Below, piece by piece: positions 36,008 to 43,775 of a DNA stretch of 64,000 bases. This DNA comes from Streptomyces sp. NBC_00443. GTDB lineage: Bacteria; Actinomycetota; Actinomycetes; Streptomycetales; Streptomycetaceae. The translations under genes and the position numbers were made by a program. The first letter of the stretch is position 1. Every line of letters starts with the position of its first letter. The notes under the pieces were generated by a model. That model saw only the letters and a program-made list of their open reading frames with translations. It did not search any database and had not been told where the DNA came from. The DNA is taken from the NCBI RefSeq assembly GCF_036014175.1, contig NZ_CP107917.1, positions 8,928,001-8,992,000 on the forward strand, written 5' to 3'.

Positions 36008-36311
36008 AAGCCAACTCCCCCCAGAGTCATGACCAGTTGTGGAGCAAGGTGTACGTGTGAAGGATGTGTAAAGCAAGCCTTTACCGGCGGTAGCCGTTGA
36101 AATGTGTATCACTGTGGGGCAACTCAGGTCAGGCTGCGGCGAGTTTCAGTCATACGGGGGCGACACTGCGGAATGACTGCTAAAGGGGCGGTGGTGCGCA
36201 CGGGCTCCGGCCTTCCCCGCACCTGCGTGCCACAAGTGGTGGCCGTCCCGCGGATGTGGCACAGATGGAGTGGGGGAGAGCGCTGCCAGGCAGTGACGGG
36301 AAGGGCCGGAC
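36008..36311. other. Divergent intergenic region with inverted repeat GTAAAG-N5-CTTTAC
   Basis: No credible gene is seen here. It must hold the promoters of the MHYT gene (minus) and the arginase-like gene (plus). A perfect 6-base inverted repeat, GTAAAG caagc CTTTAC, lies at 36068-36084, about 60 bases upstream of the MHYT start, and may be an operator. GGAAGGG at 36298-36304 serves the arginase ATG. Confidence 0.4.
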
Positions 36312-37211
36312 ATGCAGGAGCTCGTGATCATCGAGGCACCGTCCGTCCTCGGTCTGCGGCCGTCCGGGGTCCAGGACCTGCCGAGGGCCCTGCTCGACGC
36401 CGGCCTGCCGGACGGTCTCGACGCGGTGCGGGCCGGCCGCGTCGAACCGCCGGCCTACGACCCGACGCGGGACCCCGGCACCGGAGTCCTCAACCCCCAG
36501 GCCATCGCGGAGTACTCCGTCCGCCTCGCCGACGCCGTCGGCGACGTCCTCGACAGCGGTCGTTTCCCCGTAGTCCTCGGCGGAGACTGCAGCATCCTGC
36601 TCGGCAACCTCCTCGCCCTGCGCCGCCGCGGACGCCACGGCCTGCTGTTCCTCGACGGCCACACCGACTTCTACCAGCCCTCGGCCGAGCCGTACGGTGA
36701 AGCGGCCTCGATGGACCTCGCCCTGGCCACCGGCCGCGGCCCCCGGCTGCTCACCGACCTGGAGGGCCGCGGCCCTCTGCTGCGCGACGAGGACGTCGTG
36801 GCCCTCGGCTTCCGCGACGCGGACGAGTCGGCCCAGGCCGGCATGCAGCCCCTTCCCCCCGAGCTGGAGGCGATCGACCTCGACGGCGTGCGCGCGGCCG
36901 GCGCCGCCACGGCAGCGCGCGGCGCGGTCGAACGGCTCACTGCCGGCGCGAGTACCGGGTTCTGGGTCCACCTCGACGTCGACGTCCTGGACGACGCGAT
37001 CATGCCGGCCGTGGACTACCGCCTGCCCGGCGGGCTGACCTGGGAAGAGCTGGAGAGTGTGCTGCGGACGGCCCTGGCCGACCCGCGAGCCGTAGGACTC
37101 GACGTCACGATCTTCGACCCTCGTCTGGACCCCGACGGCACCATCGCCACCCGGCTGGCCGAGTGTCTGCGCCGGGGGCTGTCGGCACGGACGGATCGGG
37201 TACGCGACTGA
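36312..37211 (+). CDS. Arginase/agmatinase family ureohydrolase
   Basis: A 299-residue binuclear manganese hydrolase. Metal-binding motifs are present: VVLGGDCS, LLFLDGHTDFY and VHLDVDVLDD. The region DVTIFDPRLDPDG supplies the C-terminal conserved part. Substrate could be arginine, agmatine, formiminoglutamate or another guanidino compound; specificity loops cannot be read by eye. The fourth metal site has HTDFY rather than HxDxH, which suggests a non-arginase ureohydrolase branch. No other amino acid catabolic gene is adjacent. Confidence 0.85.
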   Translation: MQELVIIEAPSVLGLRPSGVQDLPRALLDAGLPDGLDAVRAGRVEPPAYDPTRDPGTGVLNPQAIAEYSVRLADAVGDVLDSGRFPVVLGGDCSILLGNLLALRRRGRHGLLFLDGHTDFYQPSAEPYGEAASMDLALATGRGPRLLTDLEGRGPLLRDEDVVALGFRDADESAQAGMQPLPPELEAIDLDGVRAAGAATAARGAVERLTAGASTGFWVHLDVDVLDDAIMPAVDYRLPGGLTWEELESVLRTALADPRAVGLDVTIFDPRLDPDGTIATRLAECLRRGLSARTDRVRD

Positions 37212-37396
37212 GCGGGCCGCCGGCAACGCCGCACCGCTGTACCGGCCGCCCGAGCGCCGATGTTGCCGAACCGGCAACGAGGTTCGCGACGCCGCGGCAC
37301 CCGACCCCACGATGGCGGGACGACGCGCGGAGCCTCGCCCCTGCCCCCGAGACCGCGAGGCCCGGCGCGCCCACCGATCGGAGTTCCGGAGGACTC

Positions 37397-38395
37397 ATGT
37401 CGCACCCCGCCCAGACGACGGACGTCACACACCGCCTGGTACCCGCCCCCGCCGGAAGGCTCCATCTCGCGGAAGCGGGGACGGGACCGCTCGTCCTCCT
37501 CGTGCACGGCTTCCCGGAGTCCTGGTACTCGTGGCGCCACCAGCTGCCGGCACTGGCCGCGGCCGGATACCGCGCGGTCGCCATCGACGTGCGCGGCTAC
37601 GGTCGCTCCTCCAGGCCGGAGGCGGTGGACTCGTACCGGATGCTGGAGCTGGTGAAGGACAACGTCGCCGTGGTGGAAGCCCTCGGTGAGCGGTCCGCAG
37701 TGATCGTCGGGCACGACTGGGGCGCGACCATCGCCGCGACCTCCGCGCTGCTGCGACCCGACGTGTTCCGCGCGGTCGGGCTGCTGAGCGTGCCCTACAC
37801 CCCGCCCGGCGGCCCGAAGCCGAGCGAGGTCTTCGCGCACATGGGCGGCCCGGACGAGTTCTACGTCTCCTACTTCCAGCAGCCCGGTCGGGCCGAGGCC
37901 GAGATCGAGCCGGACGTCCGAGGCTGGCTCGCGGGCTTCTACGCCGCCCTGTCCGCCGACACCCAGCCGGCCGCAGACGCCCCGGACCCGCACTTCGTCG
38001 GGCCCGGCGGCACGCTGCGGGACAGGTTCCCCGCCGGCCGGCTGCCCGCCTGGCTCGACGAGTCGGACCTGGACGTCTACGCGGGAGAGTTCGAACGCAC
38101 CGGCATGACCGGCGCCCTGAACCGCTACCGGAACATGGACCGCGACTGGACCGATCTGGCCGGCCACACCGGCGCCCCCGTCACCCAGCCCTCGCTGTTC
38201 CTCGGCGGCGCACTGGACGCTTCGACCACCTGGCTGGCCGACGCGATCAAGGCCTATCCCGCGACCCTGCCCGGCCTGCGCTCCTCACACGTCCTCGACG
38301 GTTGCGGCCACTGGATCCAGCAGGAACGCCCCAAGGAGACCAACGCACTGCTGACCGACTGGCTCGCTTCCCTGCCGTCCCCCGAAAGCGCGTAG
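37397..38395 (+). CDS. Alpha/beta hydrolase, epoxide hydrolase-like
   Basis: A 332-residue hydrolase close to soluble epoxide hydrolases: LVHGFPESWYSWRHQLP (oxyanion HGFP), DVRGYGRSSRPE and GHDWGA with nucleophile Asp107. The cap domain carries the usual YFQQPGRAEAEIEPDVR segment and two Tyr candidates. The C-terminal CGHWIQQERP holds the catalytic His. ATG 37397 follows GGAGGA; the frame is open further up without family resemblance. It opens epoxides to diols in the cytosol. It is convergent with the MFS transporter, with a hairpin between. Confidence 0.9.
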   Translation: MSHPAQTTDVTHRLVPAPAGRLHLAEAGTGPLVLLVHGFPESWYSWRHQLPALAAAGYRAVAIDVRGYGRSSRPEAVDSYRMLELVKDNVAVVEALGERSAVIVGHDWGATIAATSALLRPDVFRAVGLLSVPYTPPGGPKPSEVFAHMGGPDEFYVSYFQQPGRAEAEIEPDVRGWLAGFYAALSADTQPAADAPDPHFVGPGGTLRDRFPAGRLPAWLDESDLDVYAGEFERTGMTGALNRYRNMDRDWTDLAGHTGAPVTQPSLFLGGALDASTTWLADAIKAYPATLPGLRSSHVLDGCGHWIQQERPKETNALLTDWLASLPSPESA

Positions 38396-38415
38396 CTGCC
38401 GCGGACCGGCTCGGA

Positions 38416-38443
38416 CCTGTGCGGCGCACCGTGCCCGCACAGG
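38416..38443. terminator. Bidirectional terminator hairpin
   Basis: CCTGTGCGG (38416-38424) and CCGCACAGG (38435-38443) pair perfectly over nine bases with a ten-base loop. It fills most of the 49-base interval between convergent genes. Confidence 0.65.
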
Positions 38444-38444
38444 C

Positions 38445-39635
38445 TCAGGCCCCCACCGCTACCGGCCGTCGCAGCAGATAGGCGGCCGCGCTCGCAACCA
38501 GGACGGTCATGCAGGCGATGAACACCAGGCCCGCGCCCTCCAACCCCATCGGTTCGGTCAGGACGCCCACACCGATCACCGGAACCGAGATGCCCGCGTA
38601 GGCCACCACGAACAACGTCGAGATCACCGCGGCGCGCCGCTCCGCCGGAGACGCCGCGGCGATCGCGGACAGTGCCCCGCGGAACGACAGCCCCTGTCCG
38701 ACCCCGCCGACGATCGCGCTCAGCACGACCAGCCACAGCAGGTCCCACCACAGTGCGCCCGCGAGCAGCGCCAGCCCACCGAGGAGGACGGCGCAGCCCA
38801 GCGGCAGCGATCGCCCCACTCCGACCGGGCCGACGGCCAGTTGCCCGGCGGTCGAGGCGAAGAAGGCCAGCGCCACGACCAGCCCGCTGACGGCGTGATT
38901 CCGTTCGTGGAGGGACTCGGCCAGGAACGCCGGGCTGACCGCAGTGAATACCCCGAACAGCGCGAAACCCACGAACGAGGCGATCGCCGCCGGCCCGAAC
39001 ACCGCCCGCACCTGCGCGGGCAGGCTGGGCCGTTGCGGCCGCACCGTACGCAGTGACCGCCGCTCCCGTACGGTCTCCGGAAGCCGCACCAGCACGGCGA
39101 CCGCGCACGCCACGAGCGCGAGGTGCACGACGAACGGCAGGTACAGCGGCCACGGAGCGTACTGCGCCAGCACTCCTGCGAGCAGCGGACCGCAGCCCAG
39201 CCCGCCCATGTTGGCGGCGGTCGCGATGAAGGTGGCCCGGGAGGCGCCGCCTTGCGGGGCCAGCTCCATCACGTACGCCGTCGCGGCCCCGGTGAGCAGA
39301 CCGGCGGACAGCCCCGACAGCAGCCGTCCCGCGTACAGCCAGCCCAGCTCCGTGGCGCACAGGAAGCAGACGGCACTCGCGGCCGCGAATCCCAGTCCCG
39401 TCAGAATGACCGGACGCCTGCCCACGGCGTCCGAGGCATTGCCCGCCAGCAGCAGCACGCCGATGACGGCGAAGGCGTACACGGCGTAGACGACGGTGAC
39501 CGTCAGCTCGGAGAACCCGAACTTGTCCTGGTAGTGGCCGTACAGCGGAGTCGGCAGCGTGGTGCCCGCCATGCACACGGCGAACACCGCCCCGCTGAGC
39601 ACACACGCGAGCCACCCTCGGCGATCACCGTCCAT
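38445..39635 (-). CDS. MFS transporter
   Basis: A 396-residue, 12-helix major facilitator. It shows AGTTLPTPLYGHYQDKFGFS, the loop 2-3 motif GNASDAVGRRPVILTG and GLSAGLLTGAATAYVMELAP, as in drug and sugar efflux MFS proteins. ATG 39635 (MDGDRRGW) is preferred over an upstream in-frame start at 39692 because the first helix follows directly. No regulator is adjacent. Its substrate cannot be deduced. Confidence 0.87.
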   Translation of the reverse strand: MDGDRRGWLACVLSGAVFAVCMAGTTLPTPLYGHYQDKFGFSELTVTVVYAVYAFAVIGVLLLAGNASDAVGRRPVILTGLGFAAASAVCFLCATELGWLYAGRLLSGLSAGLLTGAATAYVMELAPQGGASRATFIATAANMGGLGCGPLLAGVLAQYAPWPLYLPFVVHLALVACAVAVLVRLPETVRERRSLRTVRPQRPSLPAQVRAVFGPAAIASFVGFALFGVFTAVSPAFLAESLHERNHAVSGLVVALAFFASTAGQLAVGPVGVGRSLPLGCAVLLGGLALLAGALWWDLLWLVVLSAIVGGVGQGLSFRGALSAIAAASPAERRAAVISTLFVVAYAGISVPVIGVGVLTEPMGLEGAGLVFIACMTVLVASAAAYLLRRPVAVGA

Positions 39636-39717
39636 GCCGCCGACGTTAACCCCGCACAGCTGACGGCAGGACCGTCGGGTGGCGGTCGGCATGTCGCGTC
39701 GCAGTCAGGCGTCGTCG

Positions 39718-40518
39718 TCAGGCGTCGTACTCGTCGGGCAGTCGCAGACCGGGTCCGCCGACCTGCATGCCGAGCGGTTCCGCGCGGCCCTTCGGCTCCT
39801 CCCACACCTCCTGGCGGCCGAGCGCGGTGAGGTCGAGGTGCGGGTAGCCGTTGTGGAACTCCTCGATACCGCGGCCGAACGTGGAGTAGGTGTGGAAGAC
39901 GTCGTCCCCGACGCGCAGAAACGCGCTGATGCCCGGATAGTCGCCGCGCATGGCCTCCGACCACGGCGTTCCGGCCTCGGCCAGCTCGGCCTCGGTGCGC
40001 TGGTCGACCTCGACCGGTGCGACCCGGTCGTCGACGGTGGAGTGGAAGTCGTAGTTGAAGTCGCTGCCGGCCGAGGAATACCAGGGGAACGTCCACCCCA
40101 TGCGCGCCCGGTACGCGGCGAGCTTCGCGTACGGCGCCCGGCTCACCGCGGCGAGCGTCGTGTTACGGACGTGCAGCTGCCGCAGCCCGGCGGGGATCTG
40201 GTCGGCCGCGGAGGAACAGCTCGAGCAGCCCGTGTCGCGGGGGTGTTCGGTGCCGTCCGCGTCGATGTCGTAGGTCCACATGAAGTGGTGCATGACGAGC
40301 TGGGGCCGCCCCTCGAACAGATCGAGCAGAGCGACCTGCCCGTCCGGCCCCTCGAAGGTGTACGGCTTGTCGACGCGCACCATGGGCAGCCGCCGCCGCT
40401 CGGCGTTGACCCGGTCACGGGCCCGCGTCAGTTCCTTCTCCTCGGCCAACAACTCCCTACGGGCGGCGACCCACTCCTCGCGCGACACCACCTCCGGCAG
40501 GTTCGCCATCGAAGTCAT
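39718..40518 (-). CDS. DUF899 family thioredoxin-like protein
   Basis: A 266-residue member of the DUF899 family. Family marks are MVRVDKPYTFEGPDGQVAL, LFEGRPQLVMHHFMW, GCSSCSSAADQIP (a CSSC-like motif in place of CxxC) and a C-terminal WVGGH-like region read here as YPHLDLTALGRQE. A redox function is suggested by the fold only. ATG 40518 is supported by GGGGAGA. The gene is divergent from an ArsR-SRPBCC pair, a recurrent association in actinomycetes, and may be under the same repressor. Confidence 0.85.
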   Translation of the reverse strand: MTSMANLPEVVSREEWVAARRELLAEEKELTRARDRVNAERRRLPMVRVDKPYTFEGPDGQVALLDLFEGRPQLVMHHFMWTYDIDADGTEHPRDTGCSSCSSAADQIPAGLRQLHVRNTTLAAVSRAPYAKLAAYRARMGWTFPWYSSAGSDFNYDFHSTVDDRVAPVEVDQRTEAELAEAGTPWSEAMRGDYPGISAFLRVGDDVFHTYSTFGRGIEEFHNGYPHLDLTALGRQEVWEEPKGRAEPLGMQVGGPGLRLPDEYDA

Positions 40519-40621
40519 CCGGGTTCTCCCCACACGTCTGGTGCCGAGGGGCCGAAGCGGGCACACGTCCAGCTTGCGCCTGCCCCACCGGGGACGCATA
40601 TCCGTGCCTGGACCGCTCAAT

Positions 40622-40641
40622 GCGTAACCGATGGGTTACGC
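40622..40641. promoter_or_regulatory. Perfect inverted repeat GCGTAACC-N4-GGTTACGC, ArsR operator candidate
   Basis: Eight-base perfect arms separated by GATG. It overlaps the -10 element of the following ArsR gene and the divergent promoter region of the DUF899 gene. Autorepression is the likely role. Confidence 0.65.
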
Positions 40642-40642
40642 T
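40637..40642 (+). promoter_or_regulatory. Probable -10 element (TACGCT), leaderless promoter
   Basis: TACGCT fits TAnnnT and ends six bases before GTG 40649. It is embedded in the right arm of the inverted repeat. Confidence 0.45.
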
Positions 40643-40648
40643 TTCTCC

Positions 40649-41035
40649 GTGGACGAACTGACGGACCTGGCCGACGCGATCGCCGATCCCGTGCGCCGGG
40701 AGATCCTGGTCATGTTGCGACACGCTCCGCTGACGGCGGGCGACATCGCCGCCGGGTTCTCCATCAGCCGGCCGGCGGTGAGCCGCCATCTGCGGGTGCT
40801 GCGCGAGAGCGGCCTCGTCCGGGACGAGCAGGCCGGACGCCATCGGCGCTACTCGCTCAACCGCTCCCGGCTGGGGCCTCTCACCGCCTGGCTCGCCCAG
40901 TTCGACACCCAGCGGTCCGGCTGGTCGCAGCGTCTCGCGGCGCTGGAGACCGAGGTCCACCGGACCCGCAGGGACCGCACCCGTTCGACCCCCGCCGACG
41001 CCCCGCGAACAGAGCACCAGGAGGACACGGCATGA
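40649..41035 (+). CDS. ArsR-family winged-helix repressor
   Basis: A 128-residue regulator: ADAIADPVRREILVMLRHAP, then the recognition helix in IAAGFSISRPAVSRHLRVLRESGLV and wing DEQAGRHRRYSLNR. No metal-binding cysteines are seen, so it belongs to the ArsR proteins that control SRPBCC genes. An in-frame ATG at 40631 exists, but it lies inside the operator palindrome; GTG 40649 sits at the spacing expected for a leaderless start. The stop overlaps the ATG of the SRPBCC gene (ATGA). Confidence 0.85.
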   Translation: MDELTDLADAIADPVRREILVMLRHAPLTAGDIAAGFSISRPAVSRHLRVLRESGLVRDEQAGRHRRYSLNRSRLGPLTAWLAQFDTQRSGWSQRLAALETEVHRTRRDRTRSTPADAPRTEHQEDTA

Positions 41036-41523
41036 ACCCTGAACCCACCGGGCAGCTCGTACCCACCCCGACGGGGTACGACCTGATCATCACCCGCACC
41101 TACCGCGCCCCGGTCGACGACGTCTGGGCGAGTGTCACCGAACCGGAACGCACCGCCCGCTGGTTCGGCCCCTGGCGCGGCGAGGCAGGACCCGGCCGGA
41201 CCGTCGAGGTGCAGCTGGTGTTCGAGGAGTCGGCCCCCTGGTACCCGATGCGGATCGAAGCCTGCGAACCGCCGTACCGGCTCGCCGTCGTGACGGATGA
41301 CGCCGTCGGCTCCTGGTCCCTGGAGCTGCTCCTGGCCGAGGCCGACGGCACGACCGAGCTCCGGCTGGTCCACCACCTCACCTCCACCGAACAGCTCGGC
41401 GAGACCGGCCCGGGCTGGGAGTACTACCTGGACATGCTCACCGCCGCCCGCACGGGCGGGCCCCAGCCGGAGTTCGATCAGTACTACCCGTCGCAGAAGG
41501 CGTACTTCGAGTCCCTGAAGTAG
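41032..41523 (+). CDS. SRPBCC (AHSA1-like) domain protein
   Basis: A 163-residue START-fold protein of the activator-of-Hsp90 type: DLIITRTYRAPVDDVWASVT, PERTARWFGPWRGEAGPG, FEESAPWYPMRIEACEPPYR and a final WEYYLDML. Such proteins bind hydrophobic ligands in a central cavity; no enzymatic residues are recognised. AGGAGGAC precedes the ATG. It is coupled to the ArsR gene and probably repressed by it. Confidence 0.87.
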   Translation: MNPEPTGQLVPTPTGYDLIITRTYRAPVDDVWASVTEPERTARWFGPWRGEAGPGRTVEVQLVFEESAPWYPMRIEACEPPYRLAVVTDDAVGSWSLELLLAEADGTTELRLVHHLTSTEQLGETGPGWEYYLDMLTAARTGGPQPEFDQYYPSQKAYFESLK

Positions 41524-41668
41524 CCGAGTGCGGGGCGGGGGCGGGGCGCGGAGCAAATCCGGTCGCGGCCCCTGAACGGCGGAACTACCCTCACCTGGGC
41601 CGGTCTTGCCTGCCCGCCGGAGAGCAGGACGGACGGGCGGTCGGTACGAGGCGGGGGGACAGCGGGAC

Positions 41669-42451
41669 TTGGACGGTACGGAGCTCGTCGCGGCGGTGCG
41701 ACGCGGGGACGCGGAGGCCGTGAGGGCCCGGTTGGAGTCGGGAGCCGCCCCGGACACGGTCACCGACGACGGGCTGCCGGTGCTGTGTCTCGCGCTCACC
41801 GCCTTTGACGCCGGCGTCGCACAAGCACTCGTCGAGGGCGGCGCGGATCCGGACAGGCTGCTGCCGGACGGCACGACTCCGCTGGTCCGGGCGGTCGAGG
41901 GCGGCTCACCGGCGATGGTGGAAGCCGTCCTGGGCCGGGAGCCGCGGCTCCGCCTGCCCGAGGCGGACGGGAGCGACTGCTGGCCCTGGCCCGGCGCTTG
42001 CACGAGTCGGGCGCCGAGGACGAACTCCGGCGCAGTACGGGCGCGTCCGGCCCCGCCCACCGGGTCCGGGTGCTCGACGACGAGTACGACCACGTGGAGC
42101 AGCTGACCCTCGGCGGCCGCACGGTCCGCGCCGGGCACAGCGCGATCCTCACGGATATGGAGTGGGCCTTCCGCATCCTGACGCCCGTGGCCGAGCTGGT
42201 GGCCAGGGCGGTGGCACCGCGCGATCCGGACCACGTCGCCTGGGCGTCCGTACGGTGGTCCTCAGCGAACGCCGCAGCAAGGAGACGTGGTCGGGCGCTC
42301 GCTGCGGCCCATGACGGCAGCCGGGCGGTGACGGACGCCCTCGTCACGTTGCTGTGGGATCCGGTTGCCGCTGTGCGGGGCGCCGCCGCGGAGGCCGTCG
42401 GGCCGAGCAAGGACCGTACAGCGGCAGTCGCAGACGGCGCCCACCGAGTCG
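41669..42451 (+). pseudogene. Ankyrin-repeat protein remnant with at least two frameshifts
   Basis: The first frame encodes ankyrin-like repeats (LVAAVRRGDAEAVRARLESG, VAQALVEGGADPDRLLPDG, TTPLVRAVEGG). At about 41963-41966 it breaks down, and the next frame continues sensibly as ERLLALARRLHESGAEDEL through QLTLGGRTVRAGHSAILTDM to DHVAWASV. A further shift at about 42241 is needed to read VVLSERRSKETWSGA, then a stop follows at 42314. Sensible codon use in another frame runs on to about 42450. Both clear shifts fit loss of one G in a GGG run. The start (TTG 41669 after GGGGGGAC) and the end are uncertain. It looks decayed, or it was badly read. Confidence 0.6.
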
Positions 42452-42518
42452 TGACGGCCCCGTCGAACCTGAGTCGGGCAGGCAGGGCCGCTGACCCAAG
42501 CCCGCGGCCGACGAGCAG

Positions 42519-42896
42519 TCAGGCGGGCGCCTGTGCGGTCCGCGGCGTGGTGAGGAATCCGGCGAGGTTGTCCAGGGCGCCCGGCAGCACCCAGTAGTAG
42601 ACCCACGTGCCACGGCGTTCGCAGTCGATCAGGCCGGCCTGGCGGAGCAGCTTGAGGTGGTGGGAGATCGTCGGCTGGGACAGGTCGAACGCGGGTGTCA
42701 TCTCACAGACGCAGACCTCGCCGCCCTCCCGGGACGCGATCATTGACAGCAGACGCAGTCGGACCGGGTCCCCGAGCGCCTTGAATACCTTGGCCAGCTC
42801 CGCAGCCCGCTCGTCGGCCAGGGGCGCGGACGCGAGTGGGCCGCAGCAGTTGCCGTCCGTGTCCTGGCCGATCACCGCGAGCTCTTGTTTCGACAT
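42519..42896 (-). CDS. arsR: Arsenic-responsive ArsR/SmtB repressor
   Basis: A 125-residue repressor. The recognition helix reads DLSQPTISHHLKLLRQAGLI and the wing ERRGTWVYYWVLP. Cys62 and Cys64 in GEVCVCEMTP match the As(III)-binding CVC of classical ArsR. An extra CC pair (Cys17-Cys18, NCCGP) lies in the N-terminal tail. It is divergent from arsM, and operator-like repeats lie in the shared 105-base interval, so it should repress both until arsenite binds. Confidence 0.9.
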   Translation of the reverse strand: MSKQELAVIGQDTDGNCCGPLASAPLADERAAELAKVFKALGDPVRLRLLSMIASREGGEVCVCEMTPAFDLSQPTISHHLKLLRQAGLIDCERRGTWVYYWVLPGALDNLAGFLTTPRTAQAPA

Positions 42897-42936
42897 GCTT
42901 CTATGTTGACGTTTTTCGATCCAGGGCGCAAGCTTG

Positions 42937-42952
42937 CATCAAAGAACATCAA
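42937..42952. promoter_or_regulatory. Direct repeat CATCAA-N4-CATCAA, candidate ArsR site
   Basis: Two CATCAA copies (42937-42942 and 42947-42952) are ten bases apart, one helical turn. An ATGTTGA element lies at 42903-42909 nearer the arsR start. The layout suits ArsR, whose sites contain ATCAA/TTGAT halves. Confidence 0.45.
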
Positions 42953-43001
42953 TACAAGCCGTTCCGGGGCGTGCCCGCGCCCCGTCACCCAGGAGTCAGA
43001 C

Positions 43002-43775
43002 ATGCCCGAGCAGTCCACTGACCTGCGTGAAACCGTCCGCATCCGATACGCCGCAGCCGCCGTACAGGTCACCGAGGGCGGCACCGCCTGTTGCGGGCCG
43101 CAGCCCGTCGAGGTCGACGAGAACTTCGGCTCCACCCTCTACGCCGCCGACGAACGCGACGCCCTGCCCGCCGAAGCGGTGGCCGCCTCCCTCGGCTGCG
43201 GCAACCCCACGGCCGTCGCCGAACTCCGTGAGGGCGACCGCGTCCTCGACCTCGGCTCGGGCGGCGGCATCGACGTCCTGCTCTCCGCCCGCCGCGTCGG
43301 CCCCACCGGCAAGGCGTACGGGCTGGACATGACCGACGAGATGCTCCAACTCGCGCTCGCCAACGCCGCGAAGGCGGGCGCGACCAACGTCGAGTTCCTC
43401 AAGGGCAGCATCGAATCGATCCCCCTGCCCGCGGACACCCTCGACGTGGTGATCTCCAACTGCGTGATCAACCTGTCCGTCGACAAGCCCGCCGTCTTCG
43501 CCGAGACGTTCCGCGTCCTCAGGCCCGGCGGCCGTATCGGCGTCTCCGACGTGGTCGCCGACGACACGCTCACCCCGGAGCAGCGGGCCGAGCGCGGCGA
43601 CTACGTCGGCTGCATCGCCGGCGCGCTGTCCTTCGCCGAATACCGGCAGGGTCTGGAGGCCGCGGGGTTCACGGACGTCGAGATCACCCCGACCCACCCG
43701 GTCGCCGACGGGATGCACTCCGCGATCGTCCACGCCACCAAGCCCCGCACCGGCGCGAGTCGCCCTTCGAGTTGA
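43002..43775 (+). CDS. arsM: Arsenite S-adenosylmethionine methyltransferase ArsM
   Basis: A 257-residue class I methyltransferase. The SAM site is VLDLGSGGGIDVLLSARRVG with the acidic LDMTDEM. Cys66 (SLGCGNP), Cys154 (SNCVINLS) and Cys204 (VGCIAGAL) match the three arsenic-binding cysteines of ArsM, including the 50-residue spacing of the last two; Cys30-Cys31 form an N-terminal pair. It methylates As(III) to methylated, partly volatile species. ATG 43002 has AGGAG six bases upstream; the longer frame runs into the arsR promoter. The last 92 bases overlap the convergent MFS gene. Confidence 0.93.
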   Translation: MPEQSTDLRETVRIRYAAAAVQVTEGGTACCGPQPVEVDENFGSTLYAADERDALPAEAVAASLGCGNPTAVAELREGDRVLDLGSGGGIDVLLSARRVGPTGKAYGLDMTDEMLQLALANAAKAGATNVEFLKGSIESIPLPADTLDVVISNCVINLSVDKPAVFAETFRVLRPGGRIGVSDVVADDTLTPEQRAERGDYVGCIAGALSFAEYRQGLEAAGFTDVEITPTHPVADGMHSAIVHATKPRTGASRPSS

